Both the position numbers and the translations under genes were made by a program. The notes below the pieces were generated by a model, which saw only the letters and a list, made by a program, of their open reading frames with translations, did not search any database and was not told where the DNA came from. From Bacillota bacterium (GTDB taxonomy: Bacteria > Bacillota > Ch66 > Ch109): DNA of 64,000 nt. This document shows positions 43,375 through 51,461 of the stretch, in pieces; the first letter of the stretch is position 1, and each line of letters begins with the position of its first letter. The stretch covers positions 248,001 through 312,000 of the forward strand of contig JABLWZ010000006.1 in the NCBI GenBank assembly GCA_013178275.1, given 5' to 3'.

Positions 43375-44154
43375 CTATCTCCCCTTAAACACCGCTTTTC
43401 TCTTTTCCAGGAACGCCTTGAGACCCTCATCCCGATCCTCGCTGTCGAACAAAACCCCAAAACACGTGGCCTCATGTTCCAGAGCGCTGTTCATATCCAA
43501 GGCGGCTCCCACGTTGATGGAGTTTTTTATCATCGCCAGCGCGATCGGCGCCCGGGACGCCAGGGTCCGGGCCAGCTTCATGCCCTCTTCGTAGAGCCGT
43601 CCTTCTTCGACTAACCGATTGACGAGTCCCAGGCGGTGCGCCTCGACCGCCGATACGGGATCACCTACCAATATAAGTTCCTTGGCCCTGGAAGTGCCGA
43701 TCAACCGCGGCAGCCTTTGAGTTCCTCCACCGCCAGGAAGTACGGCCAGCTTGATCTCCGGAAGACCCAGCTGCGCCTTCTCGCCGGCTACCCGTATATC
43801 GCAGGCCAGGGCCAGCTCCAGGCACCCACCCAGGGCGTATCCGCTGATAGCCGCGATAGTCGCCAGCGGGAGGTTTTCCAGCCGGTCACATAAGGACTGG
43901 AACTTGCGGGAGAACCGGTACGCCTCGTATGAATTGGCTATATTAACGATCTCACTGATGTCGGCTCCGGCCCCAAACAGCGACTCTCCCCCCCAGATGA
44001 CCAACGCCCGCGCGGATTCATCGCCCTCCACCTTATCCAGGGCGAGGTTCAGTTCCTCGATCACAACCGAACTCAGGGCATTCAGCTTTTCAGGATGGTT
44101 CAGGGTGATCAGTGCCACGTTATCGAGGATTTCAAGCTTAATGCACTTGAACAT
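43375..44154 (-). CDS. Enoyl-CoA hydratase/isomerase
   Basis: A 259-aa crotonase. The oxyanion-hole regions are GAGADISEI and ALGGCLELALACD. Both catalytic glutamates are present: one in GGCLEL and one in LGLPEIKLAVLPGGGGTQRL. It hydrates trans-2-enoyl-CoA to 3-hydroxyacyl-CoA. It lies 33 bases after the acyl-CoA dehydrogenase gene. Confidence 0.92.
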   Translation of the reverse strand: MFKCIKLEILDNVALITLNHPEKLNALSSVVIEELNLALDKVEGDESARALVIWGGESLFGAGADISEIVNIANSYEAYRFSRKFQSLCDRLENLPLATIAAISGYALGGCLELALACDIRVAGEKAQLGLPEIKLAVLPGGGGTQRLPRLIGTSRAKELILVGDPVSAVEAHRLGLVNRLVEEGRLYEEGMKLARTLASRAPIALAMIKNSINVGAALDMNSALEHEATCFGVLFDSEDRDEGLKAFLEKRKAVFKGR

Positions 44155-44187
44155 CGCCTTCCTCCTTTCCCGATAGGTAAACCCGGC

Positions 44188-45330
44188 TTAAAGCTCCAAC
44201 CCCCTGCTGATTATCAGTTTCATAACCTCGGAGGTACCCGCATAAATGGTCTGCACCCGGGCGTCGGTCCACAGCCGGGATATCTCGTATTCCTTGCAGT
44301 ACCCGTACCCTCCAAAAAGCTGCAGGCAGCGGGAGGCTGCCCGGCTTTCCATCTCGCACACCCAATACTTGGCCATGCTTACTTCCTTAACCACGTCCGC
44401 ACCTTCCATGTGCCGCAGCACCAGGGTGTCGAGGAAACTCCTCCCCACCTGTATCTCACTGGCCACCTCCGCCAGGGTGAACTGGGTGTTCTGAAAGGCC
44501 GCCAGCGGCTTACCAAAGATTTTGCGGTCTTTCACGTAGTCGATGGTGAGTTTAAGGCACCTCTCCGCCGATGCCTGCGCCACCAAAGAAACCATCAGCC
44601 GCTCCTGCTGCAGCTTTTTCATCAGGCACTGAAACCCCTTGCCCTCCCCTCCCAGGAGGTTTGCGGCCGGGACCCGGCAGTCCTCGAAAAACAGCTCAGC
44701 GGTATCCTGGGCATGCAGTCCCACTTTTTCAATCCGGCGGCCTCTGCCGAAACCCGGAGTGCCGCGCTCGACCACAAAAAGGCTGACCCCTTTGGGCCCG
44801 GACGTGGGGTCGGTCTTGGCGGCCACTATCACCAGGTCAGCCAGTATCCCGTTGGATATAAAGGTTTTGGAGCCGTTAATGACGTAATCTTCCCCGTCCC
44901 GGACCGCCCGGGTGCGCATCGCCGCCAGGTCAGAGCCGGCCCCGGGTTCGGTCATGGCCACCGCCAGGATCTTTTCCCCGCTGACGCAGCCGGGGAGCCA
45001 TCTCGCCTTCTGCTCCTCGGTCCCGAAAGAGTCGATATAAGGGGCCACGATATCGCTGTGCAGCCAGGAGAAAACCCCCCTCACCCCCTGGCCCGCCAAT
45101 TCCTCGGCCACTATCACCGAATAGAGAAAGTCGGCCCCCACCCCGCCGTACTTCTCTTCCGCCCAGGGACACAAGAAACCGTAGTCCCCCATCCCGGTAA
45201 AAACCTCGCGGGGAACAATCCCCTGGTCTTCCCACTCCTGGTAGTGAGGGACCAGTTTGCCCGCCACAAACTTAGCAAAGGCGTCCTTGAACAACCTGTG
45301 CTCCTCTTTGAAAGGCAGTATCCGCTGCAT
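44188..45330 (-). CDS. Acyl-CoA dehydrogenase (LCAD/isovaleryl-type active site)
   Basis: A 380-aa acyl-CoA dehydrogenase: AMTEPGAGSDLAAMRTRA, FISNGILADLVIVAAKT, and the C-terminal LFGGYGYCKEYEISRLWTDA. The place of the MCAD catalytic glutamate reads IYAGTSEVMK (Ala for Glu), while a glutamate is present in the helix-G segment QQERLM, the arrangement used by long-chain and isovaleryl-CoA dehydrogenases. It starts the beta-oxidation operon; its electrons probably go to an ETF such as that encoded at 52618-54350. Confidence 0.92.
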   Translation of the reverse strand: MQRILPFKEEHRLFKDAFAKFVAGKLVPHYQEWEDQGIVPREVFTGMGDYGFLCPWAEEKYGGVGADFLYSVIVAEELAGQGVRGVFSWLHSDIVAPYIDSFGTEEQKARWLPGCVSGEKILAVAMTEPGAGSDLAAMRTRAVRDGEDYVINGSKTFISNGILADLVIVAAKTDPTSGPKGVSLFVVERGTPGFGRGRRIEKVGLHAQDTAELFFEDCRVPAANLLGGEGKGFQCLMKKLQQERLMVSLVAQASAERCLKLTIDYVKDRKIFGKPLAAFQNTQFTLAEVASEIQVGRSFLDTLVLRHMEGADVVKEVSMAKYWVCEMESRAASRCLQLFGGYGYCKEYEISRLWTDARVQTIYAGTSEVMKLIISRGLEL

Positions 45331-45360
45331 CTTCCTCTCCTCCTTTTCTCCAGATAAGAA

Positions 45361-45402
45361 ACCAAAGAGCCCCGGCTGAAAAATTCGCGGGGCTCTTTGG
45401 CT
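45361..45402 (-). terminator. Strong hairpin between the Com-like gene and acyl-CoA dehydrogenase gene
   Basis: A perfect 13-base stem (CCAAAGAGCCCCG with CGGGGCTCTTTGG) around an 16-base loop. On the minus strand it is followed by TTTCTTATC, a weak U-tract. It may end or attenuate transcription from the sigma-54 promoter after the short Com-like gene, with read-through into the operon, or act as an RNA processing and stability element. Confidence 0.65.
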
Positions 45403-45427
45403 CTCGGCAAGAATGGAGGGGCTTGTT

Positions 45428-45619
45428 TTACAAACTAAGGGTGCTCCCTGGTGGCCGGTCTTCTGTAAAGAGGGTGGGATTCCTGCTGTGAGGTAGGATA
45501 CGGCTGGTGCTTTGAAGGGTGTTCTTCTGACCGCAGCGTGGACACTTTATCTCCAGAACCCGACACTCTCGGTATCGGCCCAGGAGTTTGTTGCACTTTC
45601 CACATCGGAAGTCTTTCAC
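45428..45619 (-). CDS. Com-like small zinc-finger protein
   Basis: A 63-aa protein starting GTG: MKDFRCGKCNKLLGR, then LEIKCPRCGQKNTL. The two CxxC pairs and this sequence match the phage Mu Com family, small zinc-binding translational activators that are also found as isolated genes. AAAGGGGGTG lies 7 bases before the GTG; the frame is open upstream but those residues do not match the family. It lies under the sigma-54 promoter and ahead of the acyl-CoA operon. There is no phage mom gene nearby, so the role is unknown. Confidence 0.78.
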   Translation of the reverse strand: MKDFRCGKCNKLLGRYRECRVLEIKCPRCGQKNTLQSTSRILPHSRNPTLFTEDRPPGSTLSL

Positions 45620-45678
45620 AGTTAACCACCCCCTTTGGGCCTGGTGTTGGCTGGCATTTGGCCTCATTTTGTTATATT

Positions 45679-45694
45679 AGCAATTGTCATGCCA
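45679..45694 (-). promoter_or_regulatory. Sigma-54 (-24/-12) promoter
   Basis: On the minus strand TGGCATGACAATTGCT matches the consensus TGGCAC-N5-TTGC with exact spacing: -24 element 45694-45690, -12 element 45683-45679. Transcription would begin about 12 bases further on, some 50 bases before the Com-like gene. The activator gene and enhancer-like sites lie upstream. Confidence 0.8.
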
Positions 45695-45759
45695 GCCCAA
45701 TAACTTAAACCTTATTATTCAAAGCCAGTCCCCATAAGTCCCCGATTAATAAGGCTAAA

Positions 45760-45782
45760 CAAAAAAGGGCAGAACCGCCCTT
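45760..45782 (-). terminator. Rho-independent terminator (minus strand)
   Basis: Minus strand AAGGGC-GGTTCT-GCCCTTTTTTG: a 6-base stem with a T-run. It would end the transcript of the sigma-54 activator gene before the -24/-12 promoter. Confidence 0.7.
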
Positions 45783-45792
45783 GTCCTTATGT

Positions 45793-45812
45793 CCGTTGCA
45801 GATTTGCAGCAA
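45793..45812. promoter_or_regulatory. Enhancer-like site for a sigma-54 activator
   Basis: CCGTTGCAGATTTGCAGCAA differs at two places from the half of the palindrome at 46015-46055. It lies about 100 bases upstream of the -24 element, a usual distance for an enhancer. The TTGC...GCAA ends make it a plausible binding site for the activator encoded next to it. Confidence 0.6.
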
Positions 45813-46014
45813 CACCGAGGGTAATCCACCTGACGCAAGTTCGTGATGGTGCTTTCTATTGTGTGTATCAGACCTGTATCACAGCATTGTTCCTTACGCA
45901 CAGCCTGGTCTGCCGTTTTCCCCCCAGGAAACATTCAATCAGACCGGCATTTTTCGTCTTAAAGAAATCGCACCTGACACAGGTATAAAAACAGTTAAGT
46001 CCCCAATAATCATG

Positions 46015-46055
46015 CCGTTGCATATCTGCAGCAATTTGCTGCAGATATGCAACGG
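46015..46055. promoter_or_regulatory. 41-bp perfect palindrome, enhancer-like
   Basis: Two 19-base arms, CCGTTGCATATCTGCAGCA and its exact reverse complement, flank ATT. Each arm resembles the site at 45793. It sits 8 bases after the activator gene's stop and about 320 bases upstream of the sigma-54 promoter. It lacks a T-run, so an activator-binding element is more likely than a terminator, though it could fold in RNA. Confidence 0.6.
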
Positions 46056-46062
46056 GGCTTGC

Positions 46063-48228
46063 CTAAGAGTTCGAGCCGACGATATGGTACTTTGCCGCCT
46101 TCCTCACGATGGTAGACGCGTCAACCTTGAGTTCCCTGGCCATCTCGCGAGTGGTGCGGTATTCGGCGTAGGCCTTTTCCAGCAACTGCCTTTCCACGCT
46201 CTCCACCGCCTCCCGCAGCGGTATTATCCGGGGAACCAGGACCTTCACATCCCCATCGGGCAGGGCCTCGAATATGTAACCGGGAAGGTCGCCCTGGGTG
46301 ATGGTATCGCCCTGAACCGTGACGACCAGTCTTTCCACCAGGTTCTCCAGTTCCCGGACGTTTCCCGGCCAGCCGTACTTCATAAATACGTCAAGCACCT
46401 CGGGAACTATCCTCTTTTCCATTTTGTACGTCCGTTTAAAAAGCTGCAGGAAGTGGTCCACCAGGTAGGGGATCTCTTCCCGACGCTCCGCCAGTGGCGG
46501 GAGGTTTACCGGAATCACGTTGAGCCGGTAATACAGGTCCTCGCGAAAAGCCTTGTTGCGCACCATCTCCTTGAGGTTCTGGTTGGTGCAGGCGATTATC
46601 CGTACATCGACCCTCATTGGCTTCACCCCGCCCACCCGGGTGATCTCCCGGTGCTGCAGGACTCGGAGAAGCTTGACCTGGAGATTTAGGGGCAGGTCAC
46701 CGATCTCATCCAGAAACAGGGTTCCGCCGTTGGCCAGCTCAAAGTACCCGGCCTTCCCTTCCTTTTTGGCCCCGGTGAAGGCCCCATAGACATAACCAAA
46801 CAGCTCTGACTCTAAAAGGTTTTCCGGGATCGCCCCGCAGTTTACCCTGATAAAAGGCCCCTTTTTCCTTACACTGTTGTTGTGGATGGTTTCCGCGATC
46901 AGTTCCTTCCCGGTACCCGATCCCCCGGTTACCAGCACAGTGGAATCCACCTGCGCCACCCGAACCACCATGTCCATCAGGCCGCGCATCCGCTCCGACT
47001 TTACCACCAGCTTATCCGACCCGATGTACTTGAGCCGGAGGGTGCGGAGCTGGTTCTGGTAGTGGAGGCTCAGGCTTTTCGCGAGTTCGAGTTCCTGCCT
47101 CAGGCTGTTCAGTTCGGTTATATCCCTGACGTTGCAGACTACCCTGAAGATGTTGCCGTTTTTATCGAATACCGGTGTTCCGGTGGAAAGGGTGGTCTTG
47201 CCGATCTTGGTCTCCTGGATGATGGTGACGGGCTCCCTCCTTTCCAGCACCAGAGCCGATACCGACTCTGAGACCACCCGGTCGTTCTTGACCAGGTCGT
47301 TGACGTGCCGTCCGACGCAGTTCAGACCTTCGATACCCGTGAGCCTTTCGAAAGCCTTGTTGAGCCTGAGGGTTATTCCGTTCCCATCGGTTATGTAGAG
47401 TCCGTCGAAGGAGGACTCCACGATGGCGTCCAGCTCCTCGAACAGCTCCTTAACCTGTTTTAACTCACGGGAAATGCTCTCCAGCTCGGATATGTCCTGG
47501 AGTATGGCGATGGCCCCGATAATGCGGCCGTCTTTCTTGATCGGGGAGCGGTTGGATATGAAGTCCAGGCCGTTGAGCTTTATTTTCTGGGCCGGTTCGA
47601 CCCGGCCGGTCTTTATGACGTTTATCAAACCGCTGTTGGGGAAAACCTCGTGGATGTGAACCCCCCGCACCTCCGCGAATGATCTGCCCAACAGCTTCTC
47701 GGCGGAGTGGTTGAACCACTTGATCATCCCATGCTCATCGACCGCGACAATCAGGTTGTGGGTGGAATTGATGATCGCGTCCAGATCGCTGGAGATTTCT
47801 CGGCACTGGTTAAACAGCGCCCTGATCAGGTCAGCGCCTGAAATCGTTCCGGTCAATCCACTCTCGTCGGCCACCAGTCTGGGCGACGGTTCCGGCAAAA
47901 GACCGTCCATCTCCCGGCCAAGCACCGTCTCCAGGTCGTTGTCTGGACTCCACCCGGAGACGTCACGGTCCATCAGGCCTTCGATCGGTATCGACGTGTC
48001 TATCCCCTTGGAGATCACCTGGAAGATGTTTCGCTTGGAAAAATACCCGATTATCTCTCGATTATCGTCCAGCACCGGAGCGCCATCCACCAGGCGGTCC
48101 ATTAAAATCGCCACCGCCTGCCGCACAGACATGCCGGGTGCTAGCGTCAGGGGATCGGGCCTGGCTATATCCCTTACCTTCGTAACAACCACCTTCTTTA
48201 TATAAGAACCTTCAGCACGCACTAACAA
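46063..48228 (-). CDS. Sigma-54-dependent activator with CBS, PAS, AAA+ and HTH domains
   Basis: A 721-aa protein. Two CBS motifs are at about 15-145, two PAS domains at about 150-260 and 270-380, the AAA+ domain at about 400-640 and a Fis-type HTH at the end (RTTREMARELKVDASTIVRK). Walker A is TGGSGTGKE, Walker B is GTLFLDEIGDL, and the sigma-54 contact loop GAFTGA is intact. CBS domains often bind adenine nucleotides, so it may sense energy state; PAS may bind a ligand. The start is uncertain: TTG at 48228, GTG at 48222, or ATA at 48201 with AAGG at ideal spacing. It most likely drives the promoter at 45679-45694. Confidence 0.9.
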   Translation of the reverse strand: MLVRAEGSYIKKVVVTKVRDIARPDPLTLAPGMSVRQAVAILMDRLVDGAPVLDDNREIIGYFSKRNIFQVISKGIDTSIPIEGLMDRDVSGWSPDNDLETVLGREMDGLLPEPSPRLVADESGLTGTISGADLIRALFNQCREISSDLDAIINSTHNLIVAVDEHGMIKWFNHSAEKLLGRSFAEVRGVHIHEVFPNSGLINVIKTGRVEPAQKIKLNGLDFISNRSPIKKDGRIIGAIAILQDISELESISRELKQVKELFEELDAIVESSFDGLYITDGNGITLRLNKAFERLTGIEGLNCVGRHVNDLVKNDRVVSESVSALVLERREPVTIIQETKIGKTTLSTGTPVFDKNGNIFRVVCNVRDITELNSLRQELELAKSLSLHYQNQLRTLRLKYIGSDKLVVKSERMRGLMDMVVRVAQVDSTVLVTGGSGTGKELIAETIHNNSVRKKGPFIRVNCGAIPENLLESELFGYVYGAFTGAKKEGKAGYFELANGGTLFLDEIGDLPLNLQVKLLRVLQHREITRVGGVKPMRVDVRIIACTNQNLKEMVRNKAFREDLYYRLNVIPVNLPPLAERREEIPYLVDHFLQLFKRTYKMEKRIVPEVLDVFMKYGWPGNVRELENLVERLVVTVQGDTITQGDLPGYIFEALPDGDVKVLVPRIIPLREAVESVERQLLEKAYAEYRTTREMARELKVDASTIVRKAAKYHIVGSNS

Positions 48229-48300
48229 ATTCTACAATTGGTAATAAATTCCTCTTTCCGCCAAAGAAGAAGGGTTTAAACCTGCAACCGGTATCAGTAT

Positions 48301-48345
48301 AAAAAAGTGCAGGCCGGCGTGGACAGCTTCCGAACCGGCCTGCAC
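48301..48345 (-). terminator. Rho-independent terminator of the CaiB-type gene
   Basis: An 11-base stem GTGCAGGCCGG...CCGGCCTGCAC followed on the minus strand by TTTTTT, placed 21 bases after the CoA-transferase stop codon and ahead of the activator gene. Confidence 0.88.
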
Positions 48346-48366
48346 AACTTCATTAGATCATTCCTT

Positions 48367-49545
48367 TTAGATCACCTTTTTCTTTGCCAGTTCGGCTATC
48401 TCCTCTTCACTGTAGCCCATCGAGCGCAACACCTCGCCGGTGTGCTCTCCTAACTCCGGGGGCGGGCTCACCCAGCCCGGCTCGATATCGGAGAACTTCA
48501 CCGGGAAGGCCATCTGGGGTATCTGACCTTCCGGCCCATAGTCCTTCATGAACCAGAGGTTGCGGTGCTTGATGTACGGGTCCTGCAGCGCCTCATCGAA
48601 GGTGTTGATGCGGGTGAAGCAGACGTCGTAGTCCTTGAGCAGCGCCAGCCACTCGTCGCTGGTCCGGGTCTTCATGATCTCCGCCACTTCGGCGATGATC
48701 TCCGAGCGGCGCGGCTCCTCCGCGAACATCTCGGCTATCAGGTCCTCGCGCTCGATGGCCCTGCAGAACTCGTTCCAGAACTTCTCCTCCAGGCAGCCCA
48801 CAGCCACGTAGCGGCCGTCTCCCGCCTGATAGATGTTGTAAAAGGCGAACGCCCCCGACAGCAGCTCGTTCGCCATCTTGTGCGGGTCGCCGTCGGCCAT
48901 GTAGCGGGCCATGTGCATGCTGAGGAAGAGTATCGCCCCGTCGACCATCGCCACATCGAGAAACTGCCCCTTTCCGGTGCGCTGCTTCCCGAAAAGGGCC
49001 GCCAGGATGGCTACCGCAGCGGGCAGGGCCCCCGCACCCACGTCGGCAATCTGGATACCCGGGATCACCGGCCGGCCCTCGCGGGTACCGATCATCCCCA
49101 GCACCCCGGCCAGGCTCAGGTAGTTCACGTCGTGCCCCGGCCAGTCCTTGTAAGGCCCCTCCTGCCCGTACCCGGTGAGCGAGCAGTAGACCAGCCCGGG
49201 GTTGATCTCCTTCAGGTGCTGCCAGCCAAGGCCCAGGCGGTCCATCGCCCCGGGGCGGAAGGTCTCGACGAGTACGTCGGCATCCTTGACTATCTTCTTG
49301 AAGATGCCGCGACCTTCCTCGTCTCTCAAATTCAGCCGAATGCTCTTCTTATTGCGGTTCAACACGTAGAAAAAGGCGCTCTGGTGCTTCATCCGAGGTT
49401 CGAACCATCGGATGTAGTCACCTCCAGCGTGGTCCTCCACCTTTATCACCTCGGCACCCAGGTCCGCCAGGAACAGGGTGCAAAGCGGGCCTGGCAGCAG
49501 GCGCGAAAGGTCCAGGACCCGGATCCCCTCAAGCGGTAGTTGCAA
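48367..49545 (-). CDS. CaiB/BaiF family III CoA-transferase
   Basis: A 392-aa family III CoA-transferase: IRVLDLSRLLPGPLCTLFLA, DLGAEVIKVEDHAGGDYIR, NRNKKSIRLNLRDEEG and the catalytic aspartate in GIQIADVGAGALPA. It transfers CoA between an acyl-CoA and a free acid in a ternary mechanism. The substrate is unknown. TTG start at 49545 has GGGAGG 8 bases before it. It is alone in its unit and may serve either acyl-CoA oxidation cluster. Confidence 0.9.
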   Translation of the reverse strand: MQLPLEGIRVLDLSRLLPGPLCTLFLADLGAEVIKVEDHAGGDYIRWFEPRMKHQSAFFYVLNRNKKSIRLNLRDEEGRGIFKKIVKDADVLVETFRPGAMDRLGLGWQHLKEINPGLVYCSLTGYGQEGPYKDWPGHDVNYLSLAGVLGMIGTREGRPVIPGIQIADVGAGALPAAVAILAALFGKQRTGKGQFLDVAMVDGAILFLSMHMARYMADGDPHKMANELLSGAFAFYNIYQAGDGRYVAVGCLEEKFWNEFCRAIEREDLIAEMFAEEPRRSEIIAEVAEIMKTRTSDEWLALLKDYDVCFTRINTFDEALQDPYIKHRNLWFMKDYGPEGQIPQMAFPVKFSDIEPGWVSPPPELGEHTGEVLRSMGYSEEEIAELAKKKVI

Positions 49546-49824
49546 ATTACAGCCCTCCCTTAACCTTAATTATTGGCGAGGTTGTTGAATGATCCTTGAC
49601 AGTATAAATAAGGTTACGAGCAGAGAGCAGCGGGTGTCGCTCCACCCACTCCAGCGTCATCGGTGCACAAGTGTTGTATCTCTGTCTTGCGATTTCATAA
49701 CGGTTCAACTTTTTTATTCAACAATCTCTGGTATAAAATGTATTCTTTATCGAACCCCTAATTCCTCCCGTATCCCGTTGTCCTTACAAACCGAAAAGTT
49801 TGTCATAATTTCTGCACCCGGAAA
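49546..49824. promoter_or_regulatory. Intergenic region upstream of the CaiB-type gene
   Basis: About 280 bases without a gene. Minus-strand TTGAAT and TATGAA with a 16-base spacer near 49690-49720 could be a promoter for the CoA-transferase, at low confidence. A small GGGTG...CACCC inverted repeat is near 49630. Nothing else is visible. Confidence 0.35.
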
Positions 49825-49857
49825 ATAAAAGACCCCGTCTCACGAAGGACGGGGTTC
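49825..49857 (-). terminator. Rho-independent terminator of the etf-fix operon
   Basis: Minus strand GAACCCCGTC-CTTCGTGA-GACGGGGTCTTTTATTTT: a 9-base GC-rich stem followed by a T-rich tract, located 20 bases after the fixX stop codon. Confidence 0.9.
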
Positions 49858-49875
49858 GATTTATCGGTTCCACCC

Positions 49876-50142
49876 TTACCCGAAACGGAACTGCACCCCG
49901 GCGCCCCCCTCGGGGTAGTACCACTCCAGGACGTCGGTCCCGCACGCGATTCGGCAGGTGCCGCACTCCAGGCAGCCGTCCAGGTCCAGCTCCACTTCTC
50001 CCTGCTTGTTCAGCGAGTAGAGCCCGGCCGGGCAGACGTACAGAGCCGCGCGCAGCCTCTCGTCTTTTTCGGCTCCGGGCTTTATCCGGATGTGGGCCTC
50101 CCCACCGGTCTTAAAAACATTACGTCCGAGTTTCGCCTTCAT
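49876..50142 (-). CDS. fixX: FixX-like ferredoxin
   Basis: An 88-aa ferredoxin: one 4Fe-4S cluster site from CLECGTCRIAC with the upstream CPAGLYSL cysteine, as in FixX. ATG at 50142 was chosen (GGAAGGA upstream); a longer frame to 50178 overlaps fixC. It passes electrons within the FixC complex to quinone. Confidence 0.9.
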   Translation of the reverse strand: MKAKLGRNVFKTGGEAHIRIKPGAEKDERLRAALYVCPAGLYSLNKQGEVELDLDGCLECGTCRIACGTDVLEWYYPEGGAGVQFRFG

Positions 50143-50156
50143 TCCTTCCGGTGCGC

Positions 50157-51446
50157 TCACATCTCCCGCCCCTTCCATAAGTCCTTGACGATTCCGGCAA
50201 ATTCGCCGACTCCCAGGTGACTGAGGACCGTCGACGAGAGTTTTTCCTTGGGCCCGTCCCCGATCGTCAGCAGATCCTGGAGGATCTTTCCCATCAACTG
50301 GGGATAGTGGTTGAAGAAACGCGGGTTGTCCAATACCTCCGGGGCGGCCCGGAAGGTCTCCATATCCTTCAGTACGAAGCTCTCCTTCAGGAGCTGTCCG
50401 TATTTAGATAATGAACCCACCGAAAAGTCCTTTTTCTCGAAGGCCTGCTTGACCGCCCGCGCCGCGATGACCCCGGAGGCGAGGGCGAACTCCATGCCCC
50501 GCACGGTGACCCCCAGGTTGAGGGCGAACCCCGCCGCGTCGCCGGCCACCAGCAGACGGTCGCCGTAGACCCTGGTCAGCCCCTCGTAGCCCGCCTCGGG
50601 TATCACATGGGCCGAATACTCCACCAGTTCCCCACCCTGAATCAGGGCCGCCACCTCGGGCCGCCGCTTGAATTCCTCCAGCAGCCGCGGCGCCTCCGTG
50701 AAGGGCTGCTTCTCCATCAGGTCCCCGATACCCACCACCATGCCCAGGGACAGGCTCTCCTGGTTGGTGTAGAGGAAACCCCCGCCGAAGCGACCCCCGG
50801 TCAGGCTGCCCATGAAGAACTGCGCGGCCCCTTCACCCTCGGCCAGGTTGAATCGGTCCTCTATCTTCTGGCGGGGCAGCTCTATCACCTCTTTGAACCC
50901 TACCGCGTAATCCTTCGGTCTCCCGGGTTTCCTGAGCTTCGCCTTCTCCGCCACCAGGGAGAGCGCGCCGTCGCAGGCCAGCACCACCTCGGCGCCCAGG
51001 ATCTCGCCCCCGGCTGTCACCCCCGCCACCTTGCCTTCATCCCAGACCAGGTCATCGACCCGGTTCTTGGTCACCATCATGGCGCCGGCGGCCGCCGCCC
51101 TCTCTCCCAGCCAGCGGTCGAACTTCCCGCGCAGTATGGTGTAGCTCTGGTGGGGAGGCTCCGCCCAGCTCCCGCAGCGGAACCGCAGGGAGGTAGAACT
51201 GTCCTCCGCCATCATGGTGAATACCTCCGAGGTCACCGGCCGTTCGAGCGGGGCCTTCTCGAAGAAACCTTCCGGGAAATACTGCCGGACCGGGTTCAGG
51301 TAGATCCTGCCTCCGGTCACGTTCTTGGACCCCGGGTAGTCCCCGCGCTCTATCACCAGCGCCTCTATCCCCTCGTTCGCAAGGGTATAGGCGGCGGCGA
51401 GCCCGGCCAGCCCACCGCCGACGATAATCACCTCGAACTTCTCCAT
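50157..51446 (-). CDS. fixC: FixC/ETF-quinone oxidoreductase-like flavoprotein
   Basis: A 429-aa FAD protein: dinucleotide fold VGGGLAGLAAAYTLANEG at residues 8-25, YPGSKNVTGGRIYLNPV, and GDRLLVAGDAAGFALNLG near the C-terminal half. With FixX it accepts electrons from ETF and reduces membrane quinone. It follows the acyl-CoA dehydrogenase gene by 15 bases, so the complex should link acyl-CoA oxidation to the membrane. Confidence 0.9.
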   Translation of the reverse strand: MEKFEVIIVGGGLAGLAAAYTLANEGIEALVIERGDYPGSKNVTGGRIYLNPVRQYFPEGFFEKAPLERPVTSEVFTMMAEDSSTSLRFRCGSWAEPPHQSYTILRGKFDRWLGERAAAAGAMMVTKNRVDDLVWDEGKVAGVTAGGEILGAEVVLACDGALSLVAEKAKLRKPGRPKDYAVGFKEVIELPRQKIEDRFNLAEGEGAAQFFMGSLTGGRFGGGFLYTNQESLSLGMVVGIGDLMEKQPFTEAPRLLEEFKRRPEVAALIQGGELVEYSAHVIPEAGYEGLTRVYGDRLLVAGDAAGFALNLGVTVRGMEFALASGVIAARAVKQAFEKKDFSVGSLSKYGQLLKESFVLKDMETFRAAPEVLDNPRFFNHYPQLMGKILQDLLTIGDGPKEKLSSTVLSHLGVGEFAGIVKDLWKGREM

Positions 51447-51461
51447 GTAAAGGCCTCCAGT

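Noticed and set aside
39578..45330. Reading the operon as a butanoate-fermentation pathway by name
   Set aside because: The enzyme families fit general beta-oxidation; chain length and direction cannot be fixed from sequence alone, so no specific pathway was named.
45435..45629. Overlapping 64-codon minus-strand frame at the Com-like gene
   Set aside because: The other frame has two CxxC pairs and a clear Com-type sequence with a good ribosome site; this one has none.
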